The position numbers and the translations under genes were made by a program. A DNA stretch of 64,000 bases from NCBI GenBank assembly GCA_024277815.1, contig JAJRUM010000003.1, positions 124,001 through 188,000 of the forward strand, in the 5' to 3' direction. This DNA comes from Gammaproteobacteria bacterium (GTDB lineage Bacteria > Pseudomonadota > Gammaproteobacteria > Xanthomonadales > SZUA-36). Below are positions 10,171 through 19,780 of this stretch, piece by piece. The notes below the pieces were generated by a model. That model worked only from the letters and a program-made list of their open reading frames with translations, ran no database searches and was not told the DNA's origin. Every line of letters starts with the position of its first letter. Position 1 is the stretch's first letter.

Positions 10171-10677
10171 TTACTTACCGTATGTGCCCAGGCGCCTTAC
10201 AACCATGCGCGCGAGGCTGTCTGACAGATCATTGCGCAGAAATTCATCTTCCCGTTCGGCTGCCAGAATATCCTGCTCGTTAAAACTGTAAACACGGCTC
10301 TGTTCGAAAGTCTGTAATGGAATCATTTCGTTGCCCTGACTATCGAGCAAGCGGAATTGCACCGTATGTCGAATCAGGTACTCACGCACCCGGGCGTTAT
10401 CGCCAATGGATTGAATTTCCTTGCGCATGCGGTTCTGTGGAACCTCCAGCACAGCTGCGTTATCCCCTTTCTCCACAATTCGCGCGCCGTTCTGTTCCAG
10501 CAGGGTTTCAAGCCGGCGGGCAAATGAACTGTACGGAGACTGAATTTCCAGCCGTGTCTGCTGCATATCGGCAGGTAATTCAGCGCGGGTCTGTAGCTGG
10601 AATCCACAACCCATGAGCAGCGCCGGAACAAGCATTGCAGCAGCCAGCCGCGATATATTTATTAGCGTGATCGGCAT
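10171..10677 (-). CDS. lptE: LPS-assembly lipoprotein LptE
   Basis: 168 residues (E. coli 193). LptE plugs the LptD barrel in the outer membrane and helps deliver lipopolysaccharide to the surface. The N-terminus is a lipoprotein signal peptide ending in the lipobox LLMGC, followed by the typical CGFQLQ. The mature part has the family pattern EYLIRHTVQFRLLD and EDEFLRNDLSDSLARMVVRRL. It starts 2 bp after the leuS stop. Sequence conservation in LptE is low, so the lipobox, length and gene position carry much of the call. Confidence 0.93.
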   Translation of the reverse strand: MPITLINISRLAAAMLVPALLMGCGFQLQTRAELPADMQQTRLEIQSPYSSFARRLETLLEQNGARIVEKGDNAAVLEVPQNRMRKEIQSIGDNARVREYLIRHTVQFRLLDSQGNEMIPLQTFEQSRVYSFNEQDILAAEREDEFLRNDLSDSLARMVVRRLGTYGK

Positions 10678-10679
10678 AT

Positions 10680-13289
10680 TCAGTTCGCAACAATATTCAG
10701 TAACCGGTCCGGCACGTAGATGACTTTGCGAATTGTCTTGCCCCCGGTATATTTGCTTACATTCTGCTCCGATGTAGCAGCAGCCATAGCCTGCGTTTCG
10801 TCACTGCCGGACGCGAGCTCAATGCGCGCACGCAGCTTGCCATTGACCTGTACCACCAGTGTAATTTTGTCACGCACGCGGGCAGCCTCATCCACTTCAG
10901 GCCACGGCGTGCTAACGACACTCCCCTGTTCGCCCAGCAACTCCCAAAGGGTCTCGGAAATATGTGGTGTTATCGGTGCCAGCAAGCGTACCACTGCCTT
11001 CCAGGCTTCATCCAGTACCGCACGCCCCTGCGAACTTTGGTCGTCAAAGCGTCCAAGGTGGTTGCTCAGTTCCATGACGGCGGCAATGGCGGTATTGAAG
11101 GTCTGGCGGCGACCGATATCGTCACTGACCTTGGCAATGGTATCGTGGATATAGCGCCGGATCGTTTTCTGTTCGGCACTCAACTGCTCCGTATTCAGCG
11201 CTTCAACCTGACCGGCGGCGATATGTTCCATAACCATGGACCACAGACGGCGCAAAAACCGGAATGAACCTTCAACACCGGAATCAGACCACTCCAGTGA
11301 CTGGTCCGGCGGGGAGGCAAACATGGAAAACAGGCGCACGGTATCGGCGCCATAGCGATCGACCAGGTGCCTCGGATCCACACCATTATTCTTGGACTTG
11401 GACATCTTCTCAATCGCACCGATCTCCACCGGCAAGCCGTCTGTAACCAGCCTTGCACCGGTCATCTTACCCTTCTCATCCCTTTCAACTTCAACCTCTG
11501 CCGGATTGATCCAGATGGTTTCACCATCCTCACCTTCGCGCCGGAAGGTTTCTGCAACCACCATCCCCTGGCAGAGAAGCCGGGTAACCGGTTCGTCCGC
11601 TTCCAGCATGCCGGCATCACGCATCAGCTTGTGATAAAAACGAAAGTACATCAGGTGCAAAATAGCGTGCTCAATACCGCCAATGTACTGATCAACAGGC
11701 AACCAGTAATTGACACGATCATCAACCATGGCATCAGCACCCGGCGAGCAATACCGTGCGCAGTACCATGATGATTCCATAAACGTGTCAAAAGTATCTG
11801 TCTCGCGTTCAGCTGCACCACCGCATCGCGGACACTGGGTTTTACGCCATTCCGGATCTGCTTTGATCGGGGATCGCACGCCCAGGAACGATACGTCTTC
11901 AGGTAATACCACTGGCAGCTGATCCTCCGGCACAGGCAGCGCACCACAGTCCGGGCAATAGATCACCGGTATCGGGCAGCCCCAGTAACGCTGTCGGCTG
12001 ACACCCCAGTCACGCAGGCGATAATTGACTTTACGTTCACCTATCCCCTTTGATTCGAGCCAGGCCAGCGCCTTCTCCTTTGCTGCATCAACGCCCAGGC
12101 CATTCAACCATTCGCTGTTAATGGCCACGCCATCCCCGGTATAGGCTTCACCGTCCCAGTCTGCTGGCGTCTCTACGGTACGTACAATGGGTAAATCATG
12201 TGCCCTGGCAAAATCCCAGTCGCGCTGGTCCTGCCCGGGCACTGCCATAATGGCACCGGTGCCGTAGCCCATCAGCACATAGTCAGCGATATACAGCGGT
12301 ACCGGCTTGCCGGTAAACGGATTAAGCAGGAACGCACCGGTGTTGACGCCACGTTTATCCAGCGAACCCTCGGCGGAAGTGCGGTCAGCTTCACTGGTCT
12401 TGCCAGCTGACTCAATAAAGGCCTCAACCTGCTGTCTGCAATCAGCAGTTGCCACCTTCAGAACCAACGGGTGTTCTGGTGCCAACACCGCGTAAGTCAT
12501 GCCGAACGCGGTGTCTGGACGGGTTGTGAATACGCCAACAGACGGTGCGTCAGGCTTTACCCCACCCTGGCTGTCACAAACATGCATCTCGAACTCTGCA
12601 CCTTCTGAGCGCCCAATCCAGTTGCGCTGCATGGTTTTAACCGCTTCCGGCCACTGTTCCAGCGCGTCCAGGCCACTGAGCAGTTCTTCAGCATAGTCTG
12701 TAATACGCAAAAACCATTGCGGGATAGTGCGGCGCTCGACAATTGCACCCGACCGCCAGCCACGCCCATCAATAACCTGCTCATTGGCCAGCACGGTCTG
12801 GTCAACCGGGTCCCAGTTCACCTCCGAGTCCTTGCGATACGCCAGGCCGTTGTCCATCAAGCGGGTGAACATCAACTGTTCCCAGCGATAATATTCCGGG
12901 GTGCAGGTAGCGAACTCCCGCGACCAGTCATAAGCAAAACCGAGCCGTTTTAACTGTTCGCGCATGTGCTCAATATTTGCGTAGGTCCACTTGGCCGGCG
13001 CTGTATTGTTCTTTATCGCAGCATTTTCCGCCGGCAAACCAAAGGCATCCCAACCCATCGGCTGCAACACGTTTTTGCCCAGCATTCGCTGATAACGGCT
13101 AATCACATCGCCAATGGTGTAATTGCGCACATGGCCCATGTGCAAAGCACCGGAGGGGTAAGGCAGCATGGAGAGGCAGTAGAATTTCTCCAGCTCAGGA
13201 TCTTCTGTTACCTGGTAGGTATCGTCCTGGTCCCAACGCGCTTGTGCACGGATTTCCAGTTCTTCAGGATTGTAGGGCGTTAAATGCAT
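10680..13289 (-). CDS. leuS: Leucyl-tRNA synthetase
   Basis: 869 residues (E. coli 860). It charges tRNA-Leu in the cytoplasm. The class I signatures are both present: HMGH in [18 protein letters not shown] at about residue 43 and [12 protein letters not shown] at about residue 625. Between them lie the CP1 editing domain ([25 protein letters not shown] and [18 protein letters not shown]) and a zinc-like CPRCGG segment. The anticodon and C-terminal domains are full length. It heads the leftward leuS-lptE-holA-nadD operon; pgi lies 86 bp upstream. Confidence 0.98.
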   Translation of the reverse strand: MHLTPYNPEELEIRAQARWDQDDTYQVTEDPELEKFYCLSMLPYPSGALHMGHVRNYTIGDVISRYQRMLGKNVLQPMGWDAFGLPAENAAIKNNTAPAKWTYANIEHMREQLKRLGFAYDWSREFATCTPEYYRWEQLMFTRLMDNGLAYRKDSEVNWDPVDQTVLANEQVIDGRGWRSGAIVERRTIPQWFLRITDYAEELLSGLDALEQWPEAVKTMQRNWIGRSEGAEFEMHVCDSQGGVKPDAPSVGVFTTRPDTAFGMTYAVLAPEHPLVLKVATADCRQQVEAFIESAGKTSEADRTSAEGSLDKRGVNTGAFLLNPFTGKPVPLYIADYVLMGYGTGAIMAVPGQDQRDWDFARAHDLPIVRTVETPADWDGEAYTGDGVAINSEWLNGLGVDAAKEKALAWLESKGIGERKVNYRLRDWGVSRQRYWGCPIPVIYCPDCGALPVPEDQLPVVLPEDVSFLGVRSPIKADPEWRKTQCPRCGGAAERETDTFDTFMESSWYCARYCSPGADAMVDDRVNYWLPVDQYIGGIEHAILHLMYFRFYHKLMRDAGMLEADEPVTRLLCQGMVVAETFRREGEDGETIWINPAEVEVERDEKGKMTGARLVTDGLPVEIGAIEKMSKSKNNGVDPRHLVDRYGADTVRLFSMFASPPDQSLEWSDSGVEGSFRFLRRLWSMVMEHIAAGQVEALNTEQLSAEQKTIRRYIHDTIAKVSDDIGRRQTFNTAIAAVMELSNHLGRFDDQSSQGRAVLDEAWKAVVRLLAPITPHISETLWELLGEQGSVVSTPWPEVDEAARVRDKITLVVQVNGKLRARIELASGSDETQAMAAATSEQNVSKYTGGKTIRKVIYVPDRLLNIVAN

Positions 13290-13375
13290 TTTTTATCCGG
13301 CCCGGCGGCCTGCGCGATTAAATAGGAATGCGAAGCATAACCGACCCCAACAGGACAAAAAAGGATGTTCCGGAA

Positions 13376-14953
13376 TTAATTCCGGTTTTTACGCTGTATG
13401 TACCCAAGGATCGCATTGAGCCCGTAGGATTCGGGTATTTCACTGGCCTGCCCTTGTAACGCAGGCAAGATACTGGTGGCCAGCACTTTCCCCAGTTCAA
13501 CACCAAACTGATCAAAAGGATTGATGTTCCAAAGTACGCTCTCAACAAACACCTTGTGTTCGTACAGCGCCAGCAATTGCCCCAGGGCAGCGGGTGTCAG
13601 TTCATCCATCAGGATTATTTCTGACGGCCGTCCACCCGGCATTTGTCGATGCGCATCCGGGTCGCCCTGATTTTTTAAGCCGGCGGTTCCTGTCGCCAGC
13701 GCGGTCGCCTGAGCGAGCATATTTGCCAGTAACACGGCATGGGCTTCTGTATCGTGGTGATCCGGTCGAATAACGCCGATAAAATCCAGCGGAACGATAT
13801 CAGTACCCTGATGAAACATCTGGAACAACGAGTGCTGCGCATCCGTTCCAGTCTCACCAAAAAGCACCGGCGAGGTATCGCAGGTAACCGGCTGGCCTGC
13901 GCGGTCTGTCGACTTGCCGCCGGATTCCATCGCCAACTGCTGAAGGTAGGCCGGCAGGGAACGCAGGCGCTGATCGTAAGGGATAACTGCTTGCGTTGGA
14001 TAGGAGCAAATATTCCGGTGCCAAATACCCGTCAGGGCCATCAATACCGGCAGGTTGTCTGCCATCGCGGCTGTCAGAAAATGGTGGTCCATTTCTGCGG
14101 CACCCTGCAAGAACTGTTCAAATCCACCCTCACCCATTACGGAGGCTGCAGCCAAACTGACAGCAGACCAGACTGAATAGCGGCCACCCACCCAGTCAGG
14201 CAAATACAGCGCGTTGGCTTGCGCTACACCAAACGCTTCAAGCGCTGCGAAATTGCCACTGACTGCGAACAGGCGATGAGTGGCTTTAGCCTGCCCGAGA
14301 TTCAGCTTCATCCATTCCATCACCCTGTGAGCATGCAGCAGGGTCTCTTCGGTGGTGAAACTTTTTGTGGCAACGATAACCACCGTTTCAGCAGGATCAA
14401 TTTCTGCCAGCAATCGGCTGCGGGAGTGCGCGTCAACTGAGGACAGAAAATGTACCTGCAAAGGTGACCGTTCACCCAGCGCTTCCAACAACAGGCGCGG
14501 ACCCAGCATGGAACCACCGATGCCAATATGAATGATATGCCGGACCGGTTGCTGCGGCAGGCCGGGCAAATGACCCGCCGCAAAGGCGGCTGCAAACCCC
14601 AGCATTCTGTTTTTGGTATCGGCGACACGCTTAACGGTTTCGGTATCCAGTTCGCGTAAAACGCCCTCGCTGCGCAGCGCCATATGCAGTGCCGGCCGGT
14701 GCTCAGTAAAATTAACCTCAGCACCGTGGAACAATTGTTCCCGCGACGCCTCCAGGCCGCCACTGCCTGCCCAGCTAAGCAATTCCGCCAGAACTGTCTC
14801 ACCCATATCTGTACGGGAAAAATCGAGCAACAAATTTCCGCTGGTTTTACTGAAATTGCTGAACCTGTCGGACTCGTTGATGCGTTCAGCCAGCGATTTT
14901 TTTGTCGAATTACTGTTGTATTTCTGCAACAGCTCTAGAAAATCCTGATCCAT
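13376..14953 (-). CDS. pgi: Glucose-6-phosphate isomerase
   Basis: 525 residues from ATG 14953 (MDQDFLELLQ); E. coli Pgi has 549. It interconverts glucose-6-phosphate and fructose-6-phosphate. Signatures seen: IGIGGSMLGPRLLLEAL, VIVATKSFTTEETLLHA, DWVGGRYSVWSAV and the C-terminal FDQFGVELGKVLA. The start is uncertain: ATG 14974 is also in frame, and AAGGA lies 13 bp before ATG 14953, a slightly long spacing. A frame starting at 15013 would lie at or before the predicted transcription start, so I reject it. Confidence 0.95.
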   Translation of the reverse strand: MDQDFLELLQKYNSNSTKKSLAERINESDRFSNFSKTSGNLLLDFSRTDMGETVLAELLSWAGSGGLEASREQLFHGAEVNFTEHRPALHMALRSEGVLRELDTETVKRVADTKNRMLGFAAAFAAGHLPGLPQQPVRHIIHIGIGGSMLGPRLLLEALGERSPLQVHFLSSVDAHSRSRLLAEIDPAETVVIVATKSFTTEETLLHAHRVMEWMKLNLGQAKATHRLFAVSGNFAALEAFGVAQANALYLPDWVGGRYSVWSAVSLAAASVMGEGGFEQFLQGAAEMDHHFLTAAMADNLPVLMALTGIWHRNICSYPTQAVIPYDQRLRSLPAYLQQLAMESGGKSTDRAGQPVTCDTSPVLFGETGTDAQHSLFQMFHQGTDIVPLDFIGVIRPDHHDTEAHAVLLANMLAQATALATGTAGLKNQGDPDAHRQMPGGRPSEIILMDELTPAALGQLLALYEHKVFVESVLWNINPFDQFGVELGKVLATSILPALQGQASEIPESYGLNAILGYIQRKNRN

Positions 14954-15018
14954 TGGGTGTTTTCTGTCCTTCATTGTTGTCAACCGCAGGCCAGCAACAG
15001 GCTTTTCCTGCACGGCAT

Positions 15019-15047
15019 ATTATACAGGCGTCGCGGGCCATGGAAAC
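15019..15047 (-). promoter_or_regulatory. Probable sigma-70 promoter of pgi
   Basis: Reading leftward, a perfect -10 TATAAT lies at 15024-15019 with a 17-bp spacer to a weak -35, GTTTCC, at 15047-15042. The predicted transcription start is near 15012, about 60 bp before the chosen pgi start codon. Confidence 0.45.
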
Positions 15048-15140
15048 TCTCTCGAACCCGTTTCATGGAATTAATAGTAAATTCTATATCATATTGTTAT
15101 ATAAGTGTTTTTATCTGAACGTCCTTGAAATTTCACAGGT

Positions 15141-15180
15141 AAAAAAAATGCCCTTCTCCGGTTAAGGAGAAAGGCATATT
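15141..15180 (-). terminator. Rho-independent terminator after folK
   Basis: An 11-bp stem with one G-T pair, TGCCCTTCTCC (15149-15159) against GGAGAAAGGCA (15166-15176), has a 6-nt loop. Read leftward it is followed by eight T residues (A8 at 15141-15148 on the + strand), a strong terminator for the pcnB-folK transcript. Rightward it has only TATTTT. The rest of the 360 bp between folK and pgi is AT-rich, holds the pgi promoter, and shows no gene. Confidence 0.75.
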
Positions 15181-15315
15181 TTGGAGTGATGTATCCGTCT
15201 TTTCGCGCCCTGCGACTCCTGGTATGTGTTGCAGTCTTACCAAGATTGGTTGTAATAATACCACTAAATATAAAAAAAGCAATGGTTTCTGGACAAAAAA
15301 ACAACAAAATACACT

Positions 15316-15858
15316 TCACCTCGTGTCCTGCCCCTTGACAGCGGGGGAACCGAACCCCTGAACTGGCCCGTTCCGTTGGTCATCCAGCCGTGACACACCG
15401 CTACAATCTACCTGCTCCTGTAGGGAGCCCACCGTTCCCAGGCCCGGCACCTCGAGGCTTGCATCCAGTTCACAAAGAGGCAACAGAACGAACCCCCGCT
15501 GGTGGATATACGGATGCGGCACAACCAGATCAGCGCTGCAGATAGTTCTGTTGCCATACAGCAGCACATCTATATCGATGACACGCGGACCCCAGCGTGA
15601 CGCGTCTCTTTGCCGGCCCATGCGATCCTCGATCGCCAGGCATGTCGCCAATAATGCCGCAGGTTCCAGGGTCGTCCACACCTGGACCACTGCATTAACA
15701 AAATCGTCCTGGTCTTCATTACCCCACGGGGCTGAGCGGTAAAACGAAGACAGCCGGGAAACTTCAAGCCCCTGCACTTTGTGAAGATGGGCTATCGCCG
15801 CTTTAACCTGCGTCAACGGCTGGTGAACATTTGCACCCAAACCCAGCCAGGCGTGCAT
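15316..15858 (-). CDS. folK: HPPK (7,8-dihydro-6-hydroxymethylpterin pyrophosphokinase)
   Basis: 180 residues (E. coli 159). FolK transfers pyrophosphate from ATP to hydroxymethyl-dihydropterin in folate synthesis. Signatures: WLGLGANVHQPLTQV at the N-terminus, SSFYRSAPWGNEDQDDFVNAV, then RWGPRVIDIDVLLYG and VVPHPYIHQRGFVLLPL. The open frame runs far upstream, but ATG 15858 (MHAWLGLG) is the family start and has AAGGAA before it. It follows pcnB by 10 bp, the classic pcnB-folK pair. About 25 extra residues sit after the conserved core. Confidence 0.95.
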   Translation of the reverse strand: MHAWLGLGANVHQPLTQVKAAIAHLHKVQGLEVSRLSSFYRSAPWGNEDQDDFVNAVVQVWTTLEPAALLATCLAIEDRMGRQRDASRWGPRVIDIDVLLYGNRTICSADLVVPHPYIHQRGFVLLPLCELDASLEVPGLGTVGSLQEQVDCSGVSRLDDQRNGPVQGFGSPAVKGQDTR

Positions 15859-15868
15859 ACAAGATTCC

Positions 15869-17173
15869 TTACTTAGCGGTGCCGGGTGCCCGCCGTCGCC
15901 GGCCACGGCGCGGTGGGCGGCGGCGCGAGTCATTGCCGCGGCGGTCATCAGAACGGCGCTGGCCCGTATTGAGCTCCACCCCTTTCTGAGCCTCAGTCCA
16001 GTGATCACACAAGCCCTGAAGCGACGTGTCCTGTTCCGCACGCAGTAATAGAAAATCGTAGGCCGCCCTGAATCTGCGCTCCTGCAACAGGCTCTTGGCG
16101 CGCCGGCCGCGCGTATTCCTGAAGCGCGGTTGCATGGTCCATATTTGCCGCGTAACCACACTAAAGCGACGGGGGATGGCCGTACGCTGCACCTGCTGCG
16201 ACATCACTTCATCAGCGGCTTCACCGAGTGCTGCATATTCATTCAGGCCATCTGCCTGCAGTTCATCTGCCCGCGCCCGGACCGGCTCCCACATGATCGC
16301 TGCCAGCAAAAATGCCGGTGTCACGGGTTTATCGTTAGCAATACGCTCATCGGTGTTCGCCAGCGCCTTCAGCAACAACTTACCAGCCCTGGCCTGACCT
16401 GGTTCGCCATCACGCTCAAGTACCGGGAACAGGGCACGCGTCAACTGGAAGCGCTGCAGGGCCGGCCATGTCTGGCTTGCATGACCGGTCATGAACAACT
16501 TGCAGACCTCTTCGAATAGACGCGCCGGAGGTATATCGTGCAACAGCGAAGCCATTTCTGTCATCGGCGCGGCGGTTTCCTCATCAGGCTCGACACCGAG
16601 CTTGGCAATAAAACGTGCCGCACGTAACAACCGCACGGGGTCTTCACGGTAACGTGTACGTGGATCACCGATCAAGCGCAGCTTGCGGTCCATTAAATCC
16701 GGGTAACCACCAACGAAATCCATGATTTCAGTTCTGACCGGATCCAGAAACAATGCGTTGATGGTGAAGTCACGGCGCACCGCATCCTCTTCAAGGGTGC
16801 CCCAGACATTGTCCCGCAATATGCGCCCATTCTTATGTTTATGGTCGTCATCGTCAGAAACCTGGGGACCGCGAAAAGTTGCAACTTCAATCAGGGTGCC
16901 GTGCATGCGCACGTGTGCGAGCCGAAAACGCCGTCCGATCAGCCGGCATCGCGGGAAGACCGTTTTGACCTCCTCTGGAATCGCATCGGTCGCGACATCG
17001 TAGTCTTTGGGTACCTTGCCGAGTACCAGATCGCGCACGCTGCCGCCCACGATATAGGCTTCATAGCCTTCCTCCTGCAAGCGGCGGACAACTTCTGTGG
17101 CGTGCGGACAAAGCTGCTGGACCGCGATACCGTGGTCCGCAGCTGAAATAATAATGCTGCTGTTGATAGTCAA
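15869..17173 (-). CDS. pcnB: Poly(A) polymerase I
   Basis: 434 residues (E. coli 465). It adds 3' poly(A) tails that mark RNAs for decay. The nucleotidyltransferase motif GGSVRDLVLGKVPKDYDVAT is near residue 42 with its two catalytic aspartates; RRDFTINALFLDP and RYREDPVRLLRAARF follow. RRDFTINAL with an acidic rather than a CCA-enzyme context, and the very basic Arg-rich C-terminal tail (about 25 residues, RRRPPRRGRRRRAPG), separate PcnB from CCA-adding enzymes. It is upstream of folK in one transcript. Confidence 0.94.
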   Translation of the reverse strand: MTINSSIIISAADHGIAVQQLCPHATEVVRRLQEEGYEAYIVGGSVRDLVLGKVPKDYDVATDAIPEEVKTVFPRCRLIGRRFRLAHVRMHGTLIEVATFRGPQVSDDDDHKHKNGRILRDNVWGTLEEDAVRRDFTINALFLDPVRTEIMDFVGGYPDLMDRKLRLIGDPRTRYREDPVRLLRAARFIAKLGVEPDEETAAPMTEMASLLHDIPPARLFEEVCKLFMTGHASQTWPALQRFQLTRALFPVLERDGEPGQARAGKLLLKALANTDERIANDKPVTPAFLLAAIMWEPVRARADELQADGLNEYAALGEAADEVMSQQVQRTAIPRRFSVVTRQIWTMQPRFRNTRGRRAKSLLQERRFRAAYDFLLLRAEQDTSLQGLCDHWTEAQKGVELNTGQRRSDDRRGNDSRRRPPRRGRRRRAPGTAK

Positions 17174-17282
17174 ATTCCCGAAAACTTTTAGTGTTTTTTG
17201 TTGTACAACCTTGCTGGCTGGTTGAACATAAGGCTGGTGCTAGTTTAACATGACCATCCGGTTTGAATACCAGACTATTCAC

Positions 17283-17358
17283 GCTCCCTTCGTCTAGCGG
17301 TCCAGGACGCGGCCCTCTCAAGGCTGAAACACGAGTTCGATTCTCGTAGGGAGCGCCA
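17283..17358 (+). tRNA. tRNA-Glu (anticodon CTC)
   Basis: A 76-nt cloverleaf. The acceptor stem GCTCCCT pairs with AGGGAGC, the discriminator is G and CCA is encoded (17356-17358). The D arm GTCTAGCGGTCCAGGAC and the T loop GTTCGATTC are present. The anticodon stem CGGCC/GGCTG carries the loop CTCTCAA, so the anticodon is CTC, reading GAG. It resembles E. coli tRNA-Glu closely outside the anticodon arm. A possible promoter TTGAAC-16-TTTAAC lies at 17222-17249. There is no terminator between it and the next gene 35 bp on. Confidence 0.93.
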
Positions 17359-17393
17359 ATTCCACCTGCCAGGATCAAAGCAGCCCAAGGGTT

Positions 17394-19154
17394 ATGACAC
17401 AAAACACACCTCTCGATTTTGAATTCCTGCGGCGCGAACTTATCGGTGCAGATGCGGCCATTCAGACCCCTTTTGGTGAGCGCCTGATGATGTATGCAGA
17501 CTACACAGCTTCCGGGCGCTGCCTGTGTTTCGTGGAAAATTATCTGCGCCAGTTACAGCGTATTTACGCCAACTCCCATACTGAAGACGATATCAGTGGC
17601 CGCTCTATGACCCAACTGTTGCGCGAAGCAGAGGAGAGCATTAAAAGATCGGTCAATGCCGGCGCAAGTGGAAGAATAATTACTGTCGGTAATGGCGCAA
17701 CCGGTGCCATTGATAAATTTCAGCAATTAATTGGTGTTGCCTTGCCCCCGGCTACGCGCCTGCTGCTGAGCCAACTTCTTGAGCGGGCGAGCGGGCCACA
17801 AGTGGCAGAACAATTCAAAGACTTTCTGCAAAAAAGCCAACCCGTAGTATTCGTCGGCCCATATGAACATCATTCAAATGAAATTTCCTGGCGCGAGAAT
17901 CTGGCCACCGTGATCGATGTGAGGCTGGATGCAGATGGTGGTACCGATCTCGGCCACCTGCAAGAATTGCTGCAAGACCCTGCTTACCAGGGCCGCCAGC
18001 GCATCGGTTCTTTCTCCGCCGCTTCAAATGTTACCGGCATCAAAACACCAGTACACGAAATTGCCGCCTTGCTGCACCGCCATGATGCCATAGCGTGTTT
18101 CGACTACGCGGCCAGCGCACCCTATGTACAGGTCGACATGAACCCTGCAACCGGAAAATACGCAGGTGATGCATCTCTGGATGCCATTTTCATCTCTCCA
18201 CACAAATTTCTTGGTGGTCCTGGCTCCAGTGGTGTGCTGGTATTCAATGAACGCCTGTACAACCGCGAGCTTCCTCCCACTGTCAGTGCGGGCGGTACAG
18301 TCGATTATGTCGGGCCCGACAACCAGGACTTCATCACCCATATTGAAGAACGCGAGAAGCCCGGCACCCCGGGCGTGCTACAGGTCCTGAAAGCGGCCAT
18401 GGTTTTCGAAGTCAAGGACAGGGTTACTCCGGCCCGCATCGAACACCGGGAACATGAGCTACTGGACCGGATTTTCACCCGATGGATTGCCAACCCGGCC
18501 GTAGAGGTACTCGGCAACCAGGATCCATCCCGGCGCGTAGGTACTATTTCATTCAATATCGTTGCCGACCCGGCGAGTGGCAAGTACCTGCACCCCAAGT
18601 TTGTTACTACCTTGCTGAACGATCTTTTCGGCATCCAGTCACGGGCGGGATGTTCCTGCGCAGGTCCGTATGGACACCGCTTATTGAATATTGATGAACA
18701 AACGTCTGCGGTCTATCGCGAATGTGTTACCGCCGGCTACTCCGGTATCAAACCCGGTTGGTGCCGGATCAGTGTGCACTATGTCATGGACGACCTGGAA
18801 GTGGGTTTCCTGCTCGATGCGGTTGATTTCGTGGCACAACAAGGCAGGCTGTTTTTACGCCTCTATGACTTCGACCTGTATGACGGCTCCTGGAACAAAA
18901 AGGACGACCCAACCTGCCTGCAACGCTTCTCGCTTGATTCAGCGCTGGGTGCCGACATGGCCGAGGAAACGCCGATGCCTTATGCGAAGCGCCAGGCATG
19001 TTATTCAAGTTATCTGACCGAAGCCTCACACCTGGCTGAAGCCTTGCAAAAGGAAGACCCGCCAGCTGAACATGTGCTTGCCGGCAGGCTGGGTGAGCTG
19101 CAGTTTTTCAGCCTGCCGGAGTGCAGCATCAGTCCAACTCAGGTTCAGTATTAA
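17394..19154 (+). CDS. Class V aminotransferase-like PLP enzyme (cysteine desulfurase-like)
   Basis: 586 residues, longer than ordinary cysteine desulfurases (about 400). Fold type I, class V features are clear: the PLP lysine in ISPHKFLGGPGSSG at about residue 270, the cofactor-contact Asp/His region CFDYAASAPY, and a Cys-containing loop RAGCSCAGPYGHRLL in the position of the catalytic Cys of NifS/SufS. About 120 extra residues at the C-terminus are unrecognised. The substrate is unknown: sulfur release from Cys-like compounds or amine transfer are both possible. Its closeness to the 2-oxoacid dehydrogenase operon is suggestive only. An AAGG site precedes ATG 17394. Confidence 0.75.
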   Translation: MTQNTPLDFEFLRRELIGADAAIQTPFGERLMMYADYTASGRCLCFVENYLRQLQRIYANSHTEDDISGRSMTQLLREAEESIKRSVNAGASGRIITVGNGATGAIDKFQQLIGVALPPATRLLLSQLLERASGPQVAEQFKDFLQKSQPVVFVGPYEHHSNEISWRENLATVIDVRLDADGGTDLGHLQELLQDPAYQGRQRIGSFSAASNVTGIKTPVHEIAALLHRHDAIACFDYAASAPYVQVDMNPATGKYAGDASLDAIFISPHKFLGGPGSSGVLVFNERLYNRELPPTVSAGGTVDYVGPDNQDFITHIEEREKPGTPGVLQVLKAAMVFEVKDRVTPARIEHREHELLDRIFTRWIANPAVEVLGNQDPSRRVGTISFNIVADPASGKYLHPKFVTTLLNDLFGIQSRAGCSCAGPYGHRLLNIDEQTSAVYRECVTAGYSGIKPGWCRISVHYVMDDLEVGFLLDAVDFVAQQGRLFLRLYDFDLYDGSWNKKDDPTCLQRFSLDSALGADMAEETPMPYAKRQACYSSYLTEASHLAEALQKEDPPAEHVLAGRLGELQFFSLPECSISPTQVQY

Positions 19155-19166
19155 ACATCAGGCTGC

Positions 19167-19646
19167 CTAGCGGCCCGACCTTATCTGGTCGAGCGGCAGG
19201 ACCGTGGTATTTTTTTGCTGCTTCAGAACAAAGCTGGTATTGACGGTCCGTACCACACCTATTTTCAATAAGAACTCACTGAGAAAATCCTGGTAGGACG
19301 CCATGTCCGGAGCCACCACTTTCAGCATATAGTCATGCTCGCCACTGGTGGCATGGCATTCCAGCACTTGTGGCGCTTCGAGAATGGCACGGTCGAAGCT
19401 CTTGACCTTGTCAGAACTGTGATCGTTGAGGGTCACATGCGCAAAACCCATAATCGACAGGCCAACCTTCTGGCGGTCGACAACCGCCGTGTAGCGTTTG
19501 ATCACACCCTCATCTTCCAGTGCCCGTAAACGACGCCAACTGGGCGACGGAGACAGGGATACTTCTTTGGCCAGGTCACGGTTGGACAAGCGACCATTGT
19601 TCTGCATTACCCCAAGGATAGAAATATCCAGTTTATCAAGCTCCAA
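19167..19646 (-). CDS. Lrp/AsnC family transcriptional regulator
   Basis: 159 residues. An N-terminal winged helix-turn-helix (LDISILGVMQNNGRLSNRDLAKEVSLSPSPSWRRLRALE) is followed by an RAM/AsnC effector domain (residues 70-150: VLECHATSGEHDYMLKVVAPDMASYQDFL). It starts at a TTG codon (19646) with AAGGAA seven bases upstream; no ATG is available in frame. It is divergent from the E1-E2-paaZ operon, across a 17-bp perfect inverted repeat that is a good operator candidate. The location suggests it senses an amino acid whose 2-oxoacid the operon degrades, as BkdR does for branched-chain amino acids. Confidence 0.92.
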   Translation of the reverse strand: MELDKLDISILGVMQNNGRLSNRDLAKEVSLSPSPSWRRLRALEDEGVIKRYTAVVDRQKVGLSIMGFAHVTLNDHSSDKVKSFDRAILEAPQVLECHATSGEHDYMLKVVAPDMASYQDFLSEFLLKIGVVRTVNTSFVLKQQKNTTVLPLDQIRSGR

Positions 19647-19678
19647 AGCAATTTCCTTACTCTTATATAAATATTATT

Positions 19679-19754
19679 GAAATTATATACCTTATGTATT
19701 GCTTTATATCAAGATAATTGCAATTAAATACTTGTCTATAAGGTATATAATTTC
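19679..19754. promoter_or_regulatory. Mirrored divergent promoters/operator, perfect 17-bp inverted repeat
   Basis: GAAATTATATACCTTAT at 19679-19695 and its exact reverse complement ATAAGGTATATAATTTC at 19738-19754 are separated by 42 bp of AT-rich DNA; the arm centres are 59 bp apart. Each arm contains an outward-facing TATAAT (19687-19682 leftward, 19746-19751 rightward) after GGTA, so each can serve as a -10 element. This suggests an Lrp-type regulator bound across both arms controls its own gene and the operon. Confidence 0.7.
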
Positions 19755-19780
19755 TTAAACACCTCCTGGAAAGAATTTTA

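Noticed and set aside
13370-13390. Palindrome CCGGAATTAATTCCGG with T5, as a terminator
   Set aside because: The T run is on the + strand, where no gene ends here; leftward, the tail is mixed. It may be chance at the pgi stop codon.
15859-16161. Upstream extension of folK to a 281-codon frame
   Set aside because: The extension overlaps pcnB out of frame; the family start and ribosome site are at 15858.
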